Below, piece by piece: positions 8,764 to 16,244 of a stretch of DNA of 64,000 bases; position 1 is the stretch's first letter, and every line of letters starts with the position of its first letter. Source of the DNA: Pseudoneobacillus sp042683745 (GTDB lineage: Bacteria > Bacillota > Bacilli > Bacillales > Cytobacillaceae); assembly GCF_042683745.1 (NCBI RefSeq), contig NZ_JBHUJX010000025.1, positions 248,001-312,000 on the forward strand, given 5' to 3'. Both the position numbers and the translations under genes were made by a program. Below the pieces are notes generated by a model. The model made no database searches and had not been told where the DNA came from. It worked only from the letters and a program-made list of their open reading frames with translations.

Positions 8764-9234
8764 ATGACCTTATCCACAAATGTAACAAATATCCTAAATG
8801 GAACGATCGAATCTGTAAAATCTCTGCTGCCCTTTCAAATTGTACTTGATAAACCTTCATTATTTGCAGAGCCATTTACTCAGGAAATGATTGCTGTTCT
8901 TATTGGAATGACTGGTGATGTAAAGGGTAGAATCATTATTAATGGCGATGAAGAAGTTTTCGGGAAAATTGGTGAAGGAATGTTCGGCATGCGTCTTGAG
9001 GGAGAAATGTTAGAATCCTTCGCTGGTGAACTTGGCAATATGCTTGCTGGTAATTTATCAACCATCATTTCACAAAACGGTTATGAAATGGATATTACCC
9101 CACCTACAGTACTAGTCGGTCAGTCCAAAATTTATGGTTTTGAAAGAGCCTTTCGCCTTCCAATTCATATTCAAGACAAGGGTACGCTACTAATCATTTT
9201 AATGATCGACGTAAAGCAAGAGGTGCATTCATAG
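8764..9234 (+). CDS. cheX: CheX-type CheY-P phosphatase (CheC/FliY/CheX family)
   Basis: 156 residues. The catalytic signature ESFAGELGNMLAGN (E-x2-x-N pattern on the conserved helix) is near residue 83, and the beta sandwich typical of CheX is suggested by VKGRIIINGD and GTLLIILMID. CheX proteins dephosphorylate CheY-P or similar response regulators. No chemotaxis or response-regulator gene is nearby, so its partner is unknown. The start is ATG at 8764 with GGAGGG upstream; an ATG five bases earlier meets a stop at once. Its stop codon is embedded in its own terminator. Confidence 0.85.
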   Translation: MTLSTNVTNILNGTIESVKSLLPFQIVLDKPSLFAEPFTQEMIAVLIGMTGDVKGRIIINGDEEVFGKIGEGMFGMRLEGEMLESFAGELGNMLAGNLSTIISQNGYEMDITPPTVLVGQSKIYGFERAFRLPIHIQDKGTLLIILMIDVKQEVHS

Positions 9235-9248
9235 AATGCACCTCTTTC
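9219..9248 (+). terminator. Terminator of cheX
   Basis: AGAGGTGCATTC (9219-9230) pairs with GAATGCACCTCT (9234-9245), a 12-base stem with loop ATA, then TTTC. The stop codon TAG overlaps the hairpin. Confidence 0.88.
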
Positions 9249-9274
9249 ATTTATATCGGAAATGACTATTGGGT

Positions 9275-9457
9275 CTAAATATTGTTACCATTTTGATGGT
9301 TCTGCACTTCAATTTTAATTTTTTTGGAAGCTAAATCCCCACATATCTTACATTTCTCTAGCTTATTGTATAAGAGCCGACAATTCTCACAATAGTATTT
9401 CTCCATTCCTTTTGACACTCTCCCAATCGATATATGGAATATTGTATTTTTATTCAT
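9275..9457 (-). CDS. Small zinc-ribbon-like protein
   Basis: Up to 60 residues. The C-terminal 43 residues begin MEKYYCENCRLLY and continue with CKIC, giving two C-x2-C pairs 11 residues apart, a typical zinc knuckle. A basic tail follows (KKIKIEV). No convincing Shine-Dalgarno precedes the first ATG at 9457, and the true start may be the internal ATG or GTG near 9406-9415. Not assigned to a family; the two cysteine pairs are the reason for keeping it. Confidence 0.45.
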   Translation of the reverse strand: MNKNTIFHISIGRVSKGMEKYYCENCRLLYNKLEKCKICGDLASKKIKIEVQNHQNGNNI

Positions 9458-9555
9458 TCTTGATGGTGACAGTTTTTTAACAATCTCTAATTTTGATATG
9501 GTTGATCATTTTTTAGGCAGTTTTCGTAAATTTGTAGTTCTTAAATAAGTAGAAT

Positions 9556-9682
9556 GGTTGATTAGAACGTAGGGTTGCTCGCTTACTGCGGGCGGTGAGC
9601 CTCCTCTTCACTGCGCTCATGCAGGGTTTCACCCGCCACGCTGCTCCCGTTAGAAGTCTCGTAGCTTCCGTTCCAATCAACC
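9556..9682. repeat. MITE-like repeat A1 with GTTGATT ends
   Basis: A GC-rich 127-bp block in AT-rich DNA. It is bounded by the inverted ends GGTTGATT-a-GAACG and CGTTCC-AATCAACC. The interior has short inverted segments (GGCGGTGAGCC and GGGTTTCACCCGCC). It has no coding potential. It resembles the non-coding GC-rich repeats common in Bacillaceae genomes. Confidence 0.65.
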
Positions 9683-9781
9683 TCTATATAACTAATTTGC
9701 TATTCAAAAATAACAATTTTTTAGAAAGGTTGTTTTCTAAAGTATGTTGCATTTAAGTACCATATTATTTTGACAATCTGT

Positions 9782-9909
9782 GTTGATTGTAGCGGAGGAC
9801 ACTTGACCCCTGAGGGAAATAGAGGGAAATGGAAGACCCCACAGGCGTTGCGCCGAGGAGGCTTCCACCCCCCCCCCCGGGAATCTTGTGACCGCGTGCT
9901 GCAATCAAC
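9782..9909. repeat. MITE-like repeat A2 with GTTGATT ends and an 11-C tract
   Basis: A 128-bp relative of A1, 100 bases away. It has ends GTTGATTGTAGC and GCTGCAATCAAC (10 of 12 inverted matches). The interior has CCCTGAGGG, CCCCACAGGCG and GCCGAGGAGGCTTCC, and a run of 11 C at 9868-9878. A reading frame on the minus strand crosses it but is only a by-product of the GC-rich repeat. Confidence 0.65.
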
Positions 9910-10018
9910 GAACAATGTCTAAAACAACAATCTATTCGATAAGGGGCTTTTAAAAAAGAGCCTATTCTAATTACGAAAATTAGATTTCACATATCGTTCA
10001 CAATTTCAGTTTAGAGTA

Positions 10019-10034
10019 TGTGATTAAAATCACT
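10019..10034. promoter_or_regulatory. Crp/Fnr-type operator upstream of the ba3 oxidase operon
   Basis: TGTGA-TTAAAA-TCACT matches 9 of 10 specific bases of the Bacillus Fnr/Crp palindrome TGTGA-N6-TCACA. It lies about 155 bases upstream of the first oxidase gene. A Crp/Fnr-family regulator with a compatible recognition helix is encoded at 27602-28294. Binding is inferred only. Confidence 0.5.
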
Positions 10035-10187
10035 GTTATTATAAGTTTACATCATTAACATAGTATTAAAGGAAAATTGAACATTTTGTGAAGTCGTAAA
10101 AAGGATATTTTACTTTCGCAAATGTTTTGTATGATGGAATAGTAAACACCATCAAATATTTTTATTTTCAGAAGGGAGTGCTTTAGG

Positions 10188-10340
10188 ATGGCGAAAACGG
10201 AATTAAATGCAAAAAAGAAAATTAAAGTAGAGGACCAATCAACTCCTTTGACTGGTACTTTAGCCTCCGTTTTCTTATTAGGTTTCTTTATCATCATCAC
10301 TTGGGTCGGTGTGTATTACCTATATTTAGATCGCTTTTAG
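10188..10340 (+). CDS. ba3-type cytochrome c oxidase subunit IIa
   Basis: 50 residues: a charged N terminus (MAKTELNAKKKIKVEDQ), then one transmembrane helix about residues 24-46 (ASVFLLGFFIIITWVGVYY), ending LYLDRF. Single-helix subunits of this size precede subunits II and I in ba3-type oxidase operons; the helix supplies the second membrane anchor that subunit II lacks. AAGGGAG lies upstream of the ATG and the gene ends 21 bases before subunit II. Confidence 0.8.
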   Translation: MAKTELNAKKKIKVEDQSTPLTGTLASVFLLGFFIIITWVGVYYLYLDRF

Positions 10341-10361
10341 AGAGTGAAAGGGGAAAAAGCC

Positions 10362-10838
10362 ATGCATATTCATAAGTTTGAAAAAATTTGGCTCGTCTTT
10401 GGTATTGGTACGTTGATCGTTTTCTTATCAGTTGTGGGGGTTAGTGCTTTCTATATGGGAAATCAACCTCCTAGTTGCTTAACAACGATTGATCCAGAAA
10501 CGGTCGGTCAGAAAGCACCATTCAATGAGCCTGGGTTGAAAAAGGTTGAAGGTAAAGAATGGGATTATGAGTTAGTCTATGTTGCACAAGCATTCTCATA
10601 TAATCCTGCAAAAGTTGAAGTTCCACTTGGCGCAAAAGTAAAAGTAATCGCTACTACTAAAGATGTTATCCATGGTTTTGAAGTAGCTGGTACAAATATT
10701 AATATGATGCTTGAACCGGGATATGTTAGTGAGATTGTGACTACATTTGATAAAGCCGGAGAATATTTAATCGTTTGTAACGAGTACTGTGGAACAGGAC
10801 ATCACTTAATGCACTCTATGATTGAGGTGACTGAATAA
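10362..10838 (+). CDS. cbaB: ba3-type cytochrome c oxidase subunit II (CuA)
   Basis: 158 residues from ATG 10362, chosen over GTG 10344 because AAAGGGG then sits 8 bases upstream. One N-terminal membrane helix (residues 9-31) is followed by a cupredoxin domain with all CuA ligands: His104, Cys139, Glu141 (carbonyl), Cys143, His147 and Met150 in CNEYCGTGHHLM. It accepts electrons from cytochrome c on the outer face. The stop overlaps the subunit I start (TAATG). Confidence 0.92.
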   Translation: MHIHKFEKIWLVFGIGTLIVFLSVVGVSAFYMGNQPPSCLTTIDPETVGQKAPFNEPGLKKVEGKEWDYELVYVAQAFSYNPAKVEVPLGAKVKVIATTKDVIHGFEVAGTNINMMLEPGYVSEIVTTFDKAGEYLIVCNEYCGTGHHLMHSMIEVTE

Positions 10839-12487
10839 TGCTTAGCATGAAAGATAAGGTTGATTCACGTGATGCTAAACTATCAATGGCTTATTTCTAT
10901 GTAGCCTTTATCGCATTAGCTCTTGGTGGATTAGCAGGATTATTACAAACATTAGTACGATCAGGAAAAGTAGTGCTCCCTTGGGGCATCGATTATTATC
11001 AAGTTTTAACCGTTCACGGTGTATTATTAGGACTTGTCTTAACTACTTTCTTTATTATGGGTTTTCAATTAGCCTCCATCAGTAAAACACTAGGTACTTT
11101 ATCTCAAGGTGCCCGATTGACTGGTTGGATTGGTTTCTGGCTTATGACAATTGGAACAGCAATGGCTGCGACAATGGTTTTATTAAAAGAAGCAAGTGTT
11201 TTGTACACTTTCTATGCTCCATTAAAAGCACATCCGATCTTCTATATTGGGTTAACCCTAGTTGTTGTAGGTAGCTGGGTAGCTGGAGGGTCACAGATTG
11301 CTACATTTATTAAATGGAAAAAAATGAATCCCGGTCAAACTAGTCCACTATTAGCATATATGTCAATTGCTAATACCTTACTTTGGATTGTCGCTACACT
11401 TGGAGTAGCTGCTACTGTACTTATTCAAATTTTACCTTGGTCATTAGGTTTAGTAGATACTATTAATATTTTAGTAAGCCGTACGTTGTTCTGGTATTTT
11501 GGACACGCACTTGTTTATTTCTGGTTATTACCTGCTTATATGTGCTGGTACGTTGTTATCCCAAAAGTTATCGGTGGAAAGATTTTTTCTGACTCATTAG
11601 CTAGATTGTCATTTATTCTATTCTTATTGTTCTCTGTTCCAGTTGGATTCCACCATCAATTAATGGAACCAGGTATTGATCCAGCATGGAAATACTTTCA
11701 AGTTGTCTTAACATTCATGGTTATCATTCCATCATTAATGACTGCCTTCTCTTTATTTGCAATGTTTGAAACATACGGACGTTCTAAAGGAGCAAAAGGG
11801 TTATTCGGTTGGTTTAGAAAATTACCATGGGGAGATTCACGTTTCCTAGTACCTTTCATCGGTATGCTTGCTTTCATTCCAGCAGGTGCGGGTGGTATAA
11901 TCAATGCTTCCCATCAAATGAACGCTGTTATCCATAATACGATTTGGGTTACTGGACACTTCCATTTAACTGTTGCAACTTCCGTTGTATTAACATTCTT
12001 TGGTATTTCTTATTGGTTAATTCCGCATTTAACAGGACGTGTATTAACTAAAGCAATGAACAAGCTTGCTATTATTCAAGCAGTTGTTTGGACGATTGGT
12101 ATGACGTTTATGTCTGGTGCAATGCACGCGGTTGGTCTTCTAGGGGCACCAAGACGTTCTTCATTCTCTGAATACGGTGGAGCACAGCAGGCTGCTGATT
12201 GGATTCCATATCAAATTGCTCAAGCAGTTGGGGGTTCTATCTTATTCATTGGTATTATTCTTGCACTAGTCATTTTCATTAATCTAGCATTCTTTGCACC
12301 TAAAGGTGATGAAGAGTTCCCTGTCGGTGAAGCAGCTGATGGTTCTGAAAAAGCACCTATGGTTTTCGAGAACTGGAAGTTATGGCTTGGCATCTTAGCA
12401 GTTTTAATTTTATTCGCTTACACCATTCCATTCATTGATATGATTCAAAATGCACCACCTGGATCTAAGGGTTATAAATTCTGGTAA
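10838..12487 (+). CDS. cbaA: ba3-type cytochrome c oxidase subunit I
   Basis: 549 residues with at least 12 hydrophobic segments. Metal ligands are present: low-spin haem His60 (VLTVHG) and His376; CuB His223 with the cross-linked Tyr227 (FGHALVY), His272 and His273 (GFHHQ); high-spin haem His374 (TGHFHL). The sequence is of the B-family (ba3/CbaA) rather than the aa3 CtaD type, so it should be a high-affinity oxidase suited to low oxygen. ATG overlaps the subunit II stop and GAGGTG lies inside subunit II. A strong terminator follows at once. Confidence 0.93.
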   Translation: MLSMKDKVDSRDAKLSMAYFYVAFIALALGGLAGLLQTLVRSGKVVLPWGIDYYQVLTVHGVLLGLVLTTFFIMGFQLASISKTLGTLSQGARLTGWIGFWLMTIGTAMAATMVLLKEASVLYTFYAPLKAHPIFYIGLTLVVVGSWVAGGSQIATFIKWKKMNPGQTSPLLAYMSIANTLLWIVATLGVAATVLIQILPWSLGLVDTINILVSRTLFWYFGHALVYFWLLPAYMCWYVVIPKVIGGKIFSDSLARLSFILFLLFSVPVGFHHQLMEPGIDPAWKYFQVVLTFMVIIPSLMTAFSLFAMFETYGRSKGAKGLFGWFRKLPWGDSRFLVPFIGMLAFIPAGAGGIINASHQMNAVIHNTIWVTGHFHLTVATSVVLTFFGISYWLIPHLTGRVLTKAMNKLAIIQAVVWTIGMTFMSGAMHAVGLLGAPRRSSFSEYGGAQQAADWIPYQIAQAVGGSILFIGIILALVIFINLAFFAPKGDEEFPVGEAADGSEKAPMVFENWKLWLGILAVLILFAYTIPFIDMIQNAPPGSKGYKFW

Positions 12488-12494
12488 AACAACA

Positions 12495-12529
12495 AAAAAG
12501 GTCTGAACGCTAAACCGTTCAGACCTTTT
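12495..12529. terminator. Bidirectional terminator between the ba3 operon and the EamA transporter gene
   Basis: AAAAAGGTCTGAACG pairs with CGTTCAGACCTTTT. T-rich ends on both strands serve both converging units; it overlaps the stop codon of the transporter gene. Confidence 0.92.
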
Positions 12530-13433
12530 CTGTATTTAAGCTAATATTTCGCGTTTTCCTATCCATTCTCATATTTACAATGATAACAGACATGAATATC
12601 AAACCGGTTCCAACCATTTGCCATACACCCATACCCTCTTTATAAAGTATGATTCCTAGAATAGTAGCAACGATAGGTTCAACTGTAGCAATAATTGCCG
12701 CTTTACTGCTTTCAATTTTGTCTAGCCCTTTTGTATAGAGGAAATATGCTAAAACAGTTGGTAATATCCCTAGCCCTAATGCCCAAAGCAAAGTATTTGC
12801 TTGAAACAATAAATCTCGTTTATCCCACAAGGTTGTAAGTGGTAATAAAAAAACAGTAGCAAATAAGAATGTATATATCGTAATCGTAAATGGTGGATAC
12901 TTCTTCAATGCGATTTTTCCAAAAATGCTATAAAGTGCATAGCCTAGTCCAGAACCTAAGCCTGTTAGCAATCCAATAATGGTTAAATCACCTGTACTGT
13001 CCGAACCTACTCCAGTAATGAATATACATCCGATTAATGTTCCGATTACTGCAATGATCTTTTGCTTTGTTAATGACTCTTTGAAAAACAATCTTGATAA
13101 GATAACGACAATAGCTGGTGAAGTGTACAATAAAATAACTGCAAGTGATAAATTCATTTGGTTAATGGTCGTAAAGTAACACCAATTAAAAAATACAATA
13201 CTAATAATTCCTGAACCAAAAAAAATCGGCATATCTTTTGTTTTAACTATAAGTTGTGTTCGGCAAAAGCTAATGCCAATAATTAATAACACAAAAAATG
13301 CGACTGTAACTCGAATACTGACAATTTCCATTGGGGAAAATCCAATTACTGCAAGCTCTTTAACAAATAAGGCAATAATTCCCCACAATGACGCTGCAAC
13401 TGCAATCATCAAAATGGATAAAGAATTCTTCAT
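12519..13433 (-). CDS. EamA-family (drug/metabolite) transporter
   Basis: 304 residues from the selected ATG at 13433, where GGGGG lies 6 bases upstream; the frame is open further but without a better signal. About ten membrane helices are arranged as two EamA repeats, with the second starting near LTIIGLLTGLGSGLGYALYS. Typical features are the P-x-V-A-x-x-x-x-L segment (ILPTVLAYFLYTKGLDKIE) and the short helix IESSKAAIIATVEPI. These carriers usually export metabolites or amino acids; the substrate is not predictable. Confidence 0.85.
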   Translation of the reverse strand: MKNSLSILMIAVAASLWGIIALFVKELAVIGFSPMEIVSIRVTVAFFVLLIIGISFCRTQLIVKTKDMPIFFGSGIISIVFFNWCYFTTINQMNLSLAVILLYTSPAIVVILSRLFFKESLTKQKIIAVIGTLIGCIFITGVGSDSTGDLTIIGLLTGLGSGLGYALYSIFGKIALKKYPPFTITIYTFLFATVFLLPLTTLWDKRDLLFQANTLLWALGLGILPTVLAYFLYTKGLDKIESSKAAIIATVEPIVATILGIILYKEGMGVWQMVGTGLIFMSVIIVNMRMDRKTRNISLNTEKV

Positions 13434-13447
13434 ATGCATCCCCCATG

Positions 13448-13477
13448 GCGAAAAGGGTGACAGTTTCGCCACCCTTT
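13448..13477 (-). terminator. Weak terminator after the M32 carboxypeptidase gene
   Basis: AAAGGGTG (13452-13459) pairs with CACCCTTT (13470-13477). A TTTTC tail follows on the minus strand, 10 bases after the stop of the carboxypeptidase gene. Confidence 0.6.
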
Positions 13478-13487
13478 CTTTAGTGTT

Positions 13488-14996
13488 TTAAGATAATTGA
13501 TAAACTTTACCGTATTTGTCATATAAATAATCGATTAAATATTTTGCGTTTAAACCTTCCCCTGTCACATCATTTAAGATTTCTAGAGGCTTTTTCATTT
13601 TTCCAAATTGATGGACATTTTTTGTAAACCATTCTTTTACAGGTAGTAGATTTCCCTCTTCTAATAATTGATCATAGTTCGGAAGATCTTCAAGCATTTT
13701 CGCTTTCAACTGTGCTGCATACATATAACCTAATGCATATGACGGGAAGTAACCAAAGCTTCCACCTGACCAATGTACATCCTGTAATACACCTTGAGCA
13801 TCATTGTCAGGACGAATTCCTAAATATTCTTCGTATTTATCATTCCATATTGTTGGTAAATCCTTAACTTCAATTTTATCGTTAATTAAGTCTTTTTCAA
13901 TCTCATATCGAATAATGACGTGTAATGGATATGTTAACTCATCTGCTTCAATTCGAATAAGCGATGGTTTTGATTCATTAATCGCACGATAAAAATCTTC
14001 AATTTCAATGTCGTCAAATTGACCAACAGCAAACTGTTTCAGCAAATCATAATTTTTCTTCCAAAATGATTGATTTCGGCCAACAAAATTTTCATAGAAT
14101 AAAGATTGTGATTCGTGAATTCCAGTAGATGTACCTGTACAAAGCGGTGTTCCTACTAGCTCTGTGGAGATATTCTGTTCATATAAGGCGTGTCCTCCTT
14201 CATGAATTGTTCCGAATACAGCAGTGCGGAAATCATGTTCATCATATTTTGTCGTTACTCTTACGTCACCAGGGTTCAGACCAATCATAAATGGATGGAC
14301 CGTTTCATCAAGACGTCCTGCTTGGAAGTTGTATCCCATTTGTTTTAAAATTTCTAAGCTAAATTCCTTTTGCTTTTCTTTTGAAAAAGATTTAAACAGG
14401 AAGTCTGTTTTTGGTTTATTTTGAGATTCTGAAATTTGCTTTACTAGTGGGACAATATTCTCGCGTAGCTGCCCAAATACTTGATCAAGTACTTCGACAC
14501 TCATTCCTGGTTCATATAGATCTAGCAATGTATTATACTTATTTCCTTCATATCCCCAATATTCAATAAAACGTTTGTTTGCTTCAACAAGTTTTTCTAA
14601 GTACGGACGGAATAATTCAAAATCAGAGTTTTCTTTCGCCTCTTCCCAAACACTTTCCGCTTTTGACTGAAGAATAACATATTCTTTATATTCTGCTGCT
14701 GGAATCTTTTTATTACGGTCATATTCTAGCTTGCATTCTTCAAGTGTTTTTCTCGTTACTTCATTTAGCGATTCCTTTGAAAGTTTTGCTATGTATGCAG
14801 CCATTTCTTCAGAAGTAGACATATTAAAAACCTCGGATGATAACATACCAATTACTTCAGAACGTTGCTCGATACCCTGCTTCGGTGCACCTGTACGAAG
14901 ATCCCAATACATCAAGGAGATTGCTTCGTAATACCCCGTCATTTTCTTCACATATTCTAAAAAATCTTTCTCTGTTTGATTGACTAACTCAGTCAT
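13488..14996 (-). CDS. ypwA: Metal-dependent carboxypeptidase, M32 (Taq) family, YpwA
   Basis: 502 residues, the same length as B. subtilis YpwA. The family signature HEGGH is at 265-269 in FGTIHEGGHALYEQ, with the downstream ES-x-S-L-x-E motif (HESQSLFYENFVGR) giving the third zinc ligand. Also present are GTSTGIHESQS, RIEADELTYPLH and GSFGYFPSYALGYMYAAQ, all hallmarks of M32. A cytoplasmic peptidase that removes C-terminal residues with broad specificity. A separate terminator lies upstream, so it is probably monocistronic. Confidence 0.94.
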   Translation of the reverse strand: MTELVNQTEKDFLEYVKKMTGYYEAISLMYWDLRTGAPKQGIEQRSEVIGMLSSEVFNMSTSEEMAAYIAKLSKESLNEVTRKTLEECKLEYDRNKKIPAAEYKEYVILQSKAESVWEEAKENSDFELFRPYLEKLVEANKRFIEYWGYEGNKYNTLLDLYEPGMSVEVLDQVFGQLRENIVPLVKQISESQNKPKTDFLFKSFSKEKQKEFSLEILKQMGYNFQAGRLDETVHPFMIGLNPGDVRVTTKYDEHDFRTAVFGTIHEGGHALYEQNISTELVGTPLCTGTSTGIHESQSLFYENFVGRNQSFWKKNYDLLKQFAVGQFDDIEIEDFYRAINESKPSLIRIEADELTYPLHVIIRYEIEKDLINDKIEVKDLPTIWNDKYEEYLGIRPDNDAQGVLQDVHWSGGSFGYFPSYALGYMYAAQLKAKMLEDLPNYDQLLEEGNLLPVKEWFTKNVHQFGKMKKPLEILNDVTGEGLNAKYLIDYLYDKYGKVYQLS

Positions 14997-15058
14997 CGTA
15001 TCCCCCCATTCTCTTTACTCCCTTATTTTATCACAGTATTCAGAAAGAATGGGAATAG

Positions 15059-15090
15059 AAATAAGGTGGCAGTCTCCTGCCACCTTATTT
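15059..15090 (-). terminator. Terminator after the first DUF2249 gene
   Basis: Perfect 14-base arms (15059-15072 and 15077-15090) around tctc, four bases past the DUF2249 stop. Confidence 0.88.
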
Positions 15091-15094
15091 CGCG

Positions 15095-15331
15095 TTATTT
15101 CTTATTTATAGCTACTTGCCAAATCTCTGGACCTTCTTCTAAATATTCCCATTCGAACTGTTCTGGTCTTTCCATCATGAATTGATAAAGTAATGGACGT
15201 GGATCGTGATCATTTACAATTTTCATATTCTCTCCAGCGTTTAATCCGTCAAATGTTTTGAAAATAGTTGGGTGTTTTTCTTTCGGTGGATAATCAGGAA
15301 CATTGACAATAGCAGTAAAGATCTTTTCCAT
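15095..15331 (-). CDS. DUF2249 domain protein, copy 1
   Basis: 78 residues: one DUF2249 domain, recognised by FDGLNAGENMKIVNDHDPRP, followed by LLYQFMMERPEQFEWEYLEE and a final W-x-V-x-I strand. DUF2249 proteins are small SirA/TusA-like folds often encoded with nitric oxide reductases, hemerythrins and haem-copper proteins, and a redox or haem/NO-related role is suspected. GGGAGAGAG lies before the ATG. It faces away from a zinc-ribbon gene and a second pair of DUF2249 genes. Confidence 0.88.
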   Translation of the reverse strand: MEKIFTAIVNVPDYPPKEKHPTIFKTFDGLNAGENMKIVNDHDPRPLLYQFMMERPEQFEWEYLEEGPEIWQVAINKK

Positions 15332-15396
15332 ATTACTCTCTCCCTTTGATGAATTGATTCTACTTTTTTATTATATGAAGTCGGTCGTTCTTATTC

Positions 15397-15412
15397 AGTG
15401 TCTAGAATCACA
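15397..15412. promoter_or_regulatory. Crp/Fnr-like palindrome between divergent genes
   Basis: AGTGT-CTAGAA-TCACA matches 8 of 10 positions of TGTGA-N6-TCACA. It sits between the DUF2249 copy 1 start (15331) and the zinc-ribbon gene start (15492), where it could serve both. A weaker 7 of 10 match lies at 15443-15458. Confidence 0.35.
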
Positions 15413-15491
15413 CTATATGAATGATATTTACTACTTACTCTGTAGGATTTATATCATAGAAAGAGAATATATTATGAAGAGGTGATTGAAA

Positions 15492-15638
15492 ATGAAGGAA
15501 CTTATAGGAAAATGTTCCATTTGTCAAAAAGAACTTTTCTGTTTGGATGGATTTTTTAATGGAATCATTTTGGAAACGAAAGAGTTACTTTGTTTTGATT
15601 GTCATAATTCAATTACAGATGATAAAAAAATTCCGTAA
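15492..15638 (+). CDS. Small zinc-ribbon-like protein in the DUF2249 region
   Basis: 48 residues beginning MKELIGKCSICQKELFCLDG and ending ITDDKKIP. Two cysteine pairs, C-x2-C (CSIC) and C-x2-C (CFDC), are 24 residues apart and form a plausible treble-clef or zinc-ribbon site; a fifth Cys lies between. AGAGGTGATT precedes the ATG and a clear terminator overlaps the stop, so the gene is a complete small unit. No named family recognised. Location suggests a link to the DUF2249 cluster. Confidence 0.7.
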   Translation: MKELIGKCSICQKELFCLDGFFNGIILETKELLCFDCHNSITDDKKIP

Positions 15639-15659
15639 GAACATTGTTACGGGATTTTT
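15624..15659 (+). terminator. Terminator of the zinc-ribbon gene
   Basis: AATTCCGTAA pairs with TTACGGGATT (one G-T pair). It is followed by a T-run and overlaps the stop codon. Confidence 0.75.
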
Positions 15660-15701
15660 CTATGCATTTAAGTGAGAATTATTTTCAAATAGGCTTTAAT
15701 T

Positions 15702-15717
15702 TATGATTTATATCACA
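15702..15717. promoter_or_regulatory. Crp/Fnr-type operator upstream of the DUF2249-haem protein operon
   Basis: TATGA-TTTATA-TCACA matches 9 of 10 positions of TGTGA-N6-TCACA. A plausible -10 (TATATAAG, 15748-15755) lies about 40 bases downstream, consistent with an activator site. The first gene starts at 15782. Confidence 0.5.
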
Positions 15718-15781
15718 TTAATCATTCAGTAAGCTTGTTAAACTAGTTATATAAGAAAATAATTCATTGGGAGAGATACGA

Positions 15782-16024
15782 ATGGATGCAAAAATAATTG
15801 AATTAGATGTTCGAGAGGACCTAAATAATAAACTCGAGCCATTCCAAAAGATTATGTCGGCCATCTCAGGTTTAAAGGAAAATGATGTATTTATCCTTCA
15901 TGCTCCATTTATACCAGGTCCCCTTTTTGCAGTTATGAAAGCTAAGGGCTTTACTCATAAAGCTGAGGAGCTTGAGAAGAAACACTGGAAAGTTACTTTT
16001 ACCAAGGTAGGTGCTTCGGTATGA
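15782..16024 (+). CDS. DUF2249 domain protein, copy 2
   Basis: 80 residues starting MDAKIIELDVREDLNNKLEP. The DUF2249 core is recognisable from the L-D-V-R opening, the KIMSAISGLKENDVFILHAP strand-turn and the C-terminal W-x-V-x-F strand. The ATG at 15782 has GGGAGAG six bases upstream; an earlier TTG in frame would lie on the ribosome-binding site itself. Its TGA overlaps the ATG of copy 3 (ATGA). It is the first gene of a four-gene operon; a redox or nitric-oxide-related role is inferred from company only. Confidence 0.85.
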   Translation: MDAKIIELDVREDLNNKLEPFQKIMSAISGLKENDVFILHAPFIPGPLFAVMKAKGFTHKAEELEKKHWKVTFTKVGASV

Positions 16025-16230
16025 ATGTTCTAGATAATCGTGGACTGGAACCACCTCAACCAATGATGAGGACCCTTGCAGCATTGGAAAATCTAAAAGA
16101 AAATGAAATTTTAACAATCATTAATGACAGAAGGCCAATGTTTTTATATGAACAGTTAGAAGAGCTCGGGTTTAAAAATCGTACCGTGCAACAAGAAGAT
16201 GGGAGCTACAAGATTGAAATTTATCGTTAA
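16021..16230 (+). CDS. DUF2249 domain protein, copy 3
   Basis: 69 residues beginning MNVLDNRGLEPPQPMMRTLA. The DUF2249 motif is LENLKENEILTIINDRRPMF, then LYEQLEELGF and a closing Y-x-I-E-I strand. The N-terminal L-D-x-R-G-LEPP-x-P-M pattern is a family hallmark that copies 1 and 2 lack, so the three proteins are not simple duplicates. It is coupled to copy 2 by an ATGA overlap and followed after 14 bases by the membrane protein gene. Confidence 0.87.
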   Translation: MNVLDNRGLEPPQPMMRTLAALENLKENEILTIINDRRPMFLYEQLEELGFKNRTVQQEDGSYKIEIYR

Positions 16231-16244
16231 AGTAGGTGAAGAAG

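Larger units (their letters stand above)
9458..10187. other. 730-bp gene-free stretch between the zinc-ribbon gene and the ba3 oxidase operon
   Basis: Contents: the two MITE-like repeats A1 and A2, then about 270 AT-rich bases holding an Fnr/Crp-like palindrome at 10019-10034 and the presumed oxidase promoter. No small ORF with a ribosome-binding site was seen. Confidence 0.7.

Noticed and set aside
9721..9915. Minus-strand 64-codon frame
   Set aside because: It spans the GC-rich repeat A2 including the C tract; composition explains the open frame.
10055..10300. Minus-strand 81-codon frame
   Set aside because: It is antisense to the oxidase subunit IIa gene, which has the ribosome-binding site and operon context.
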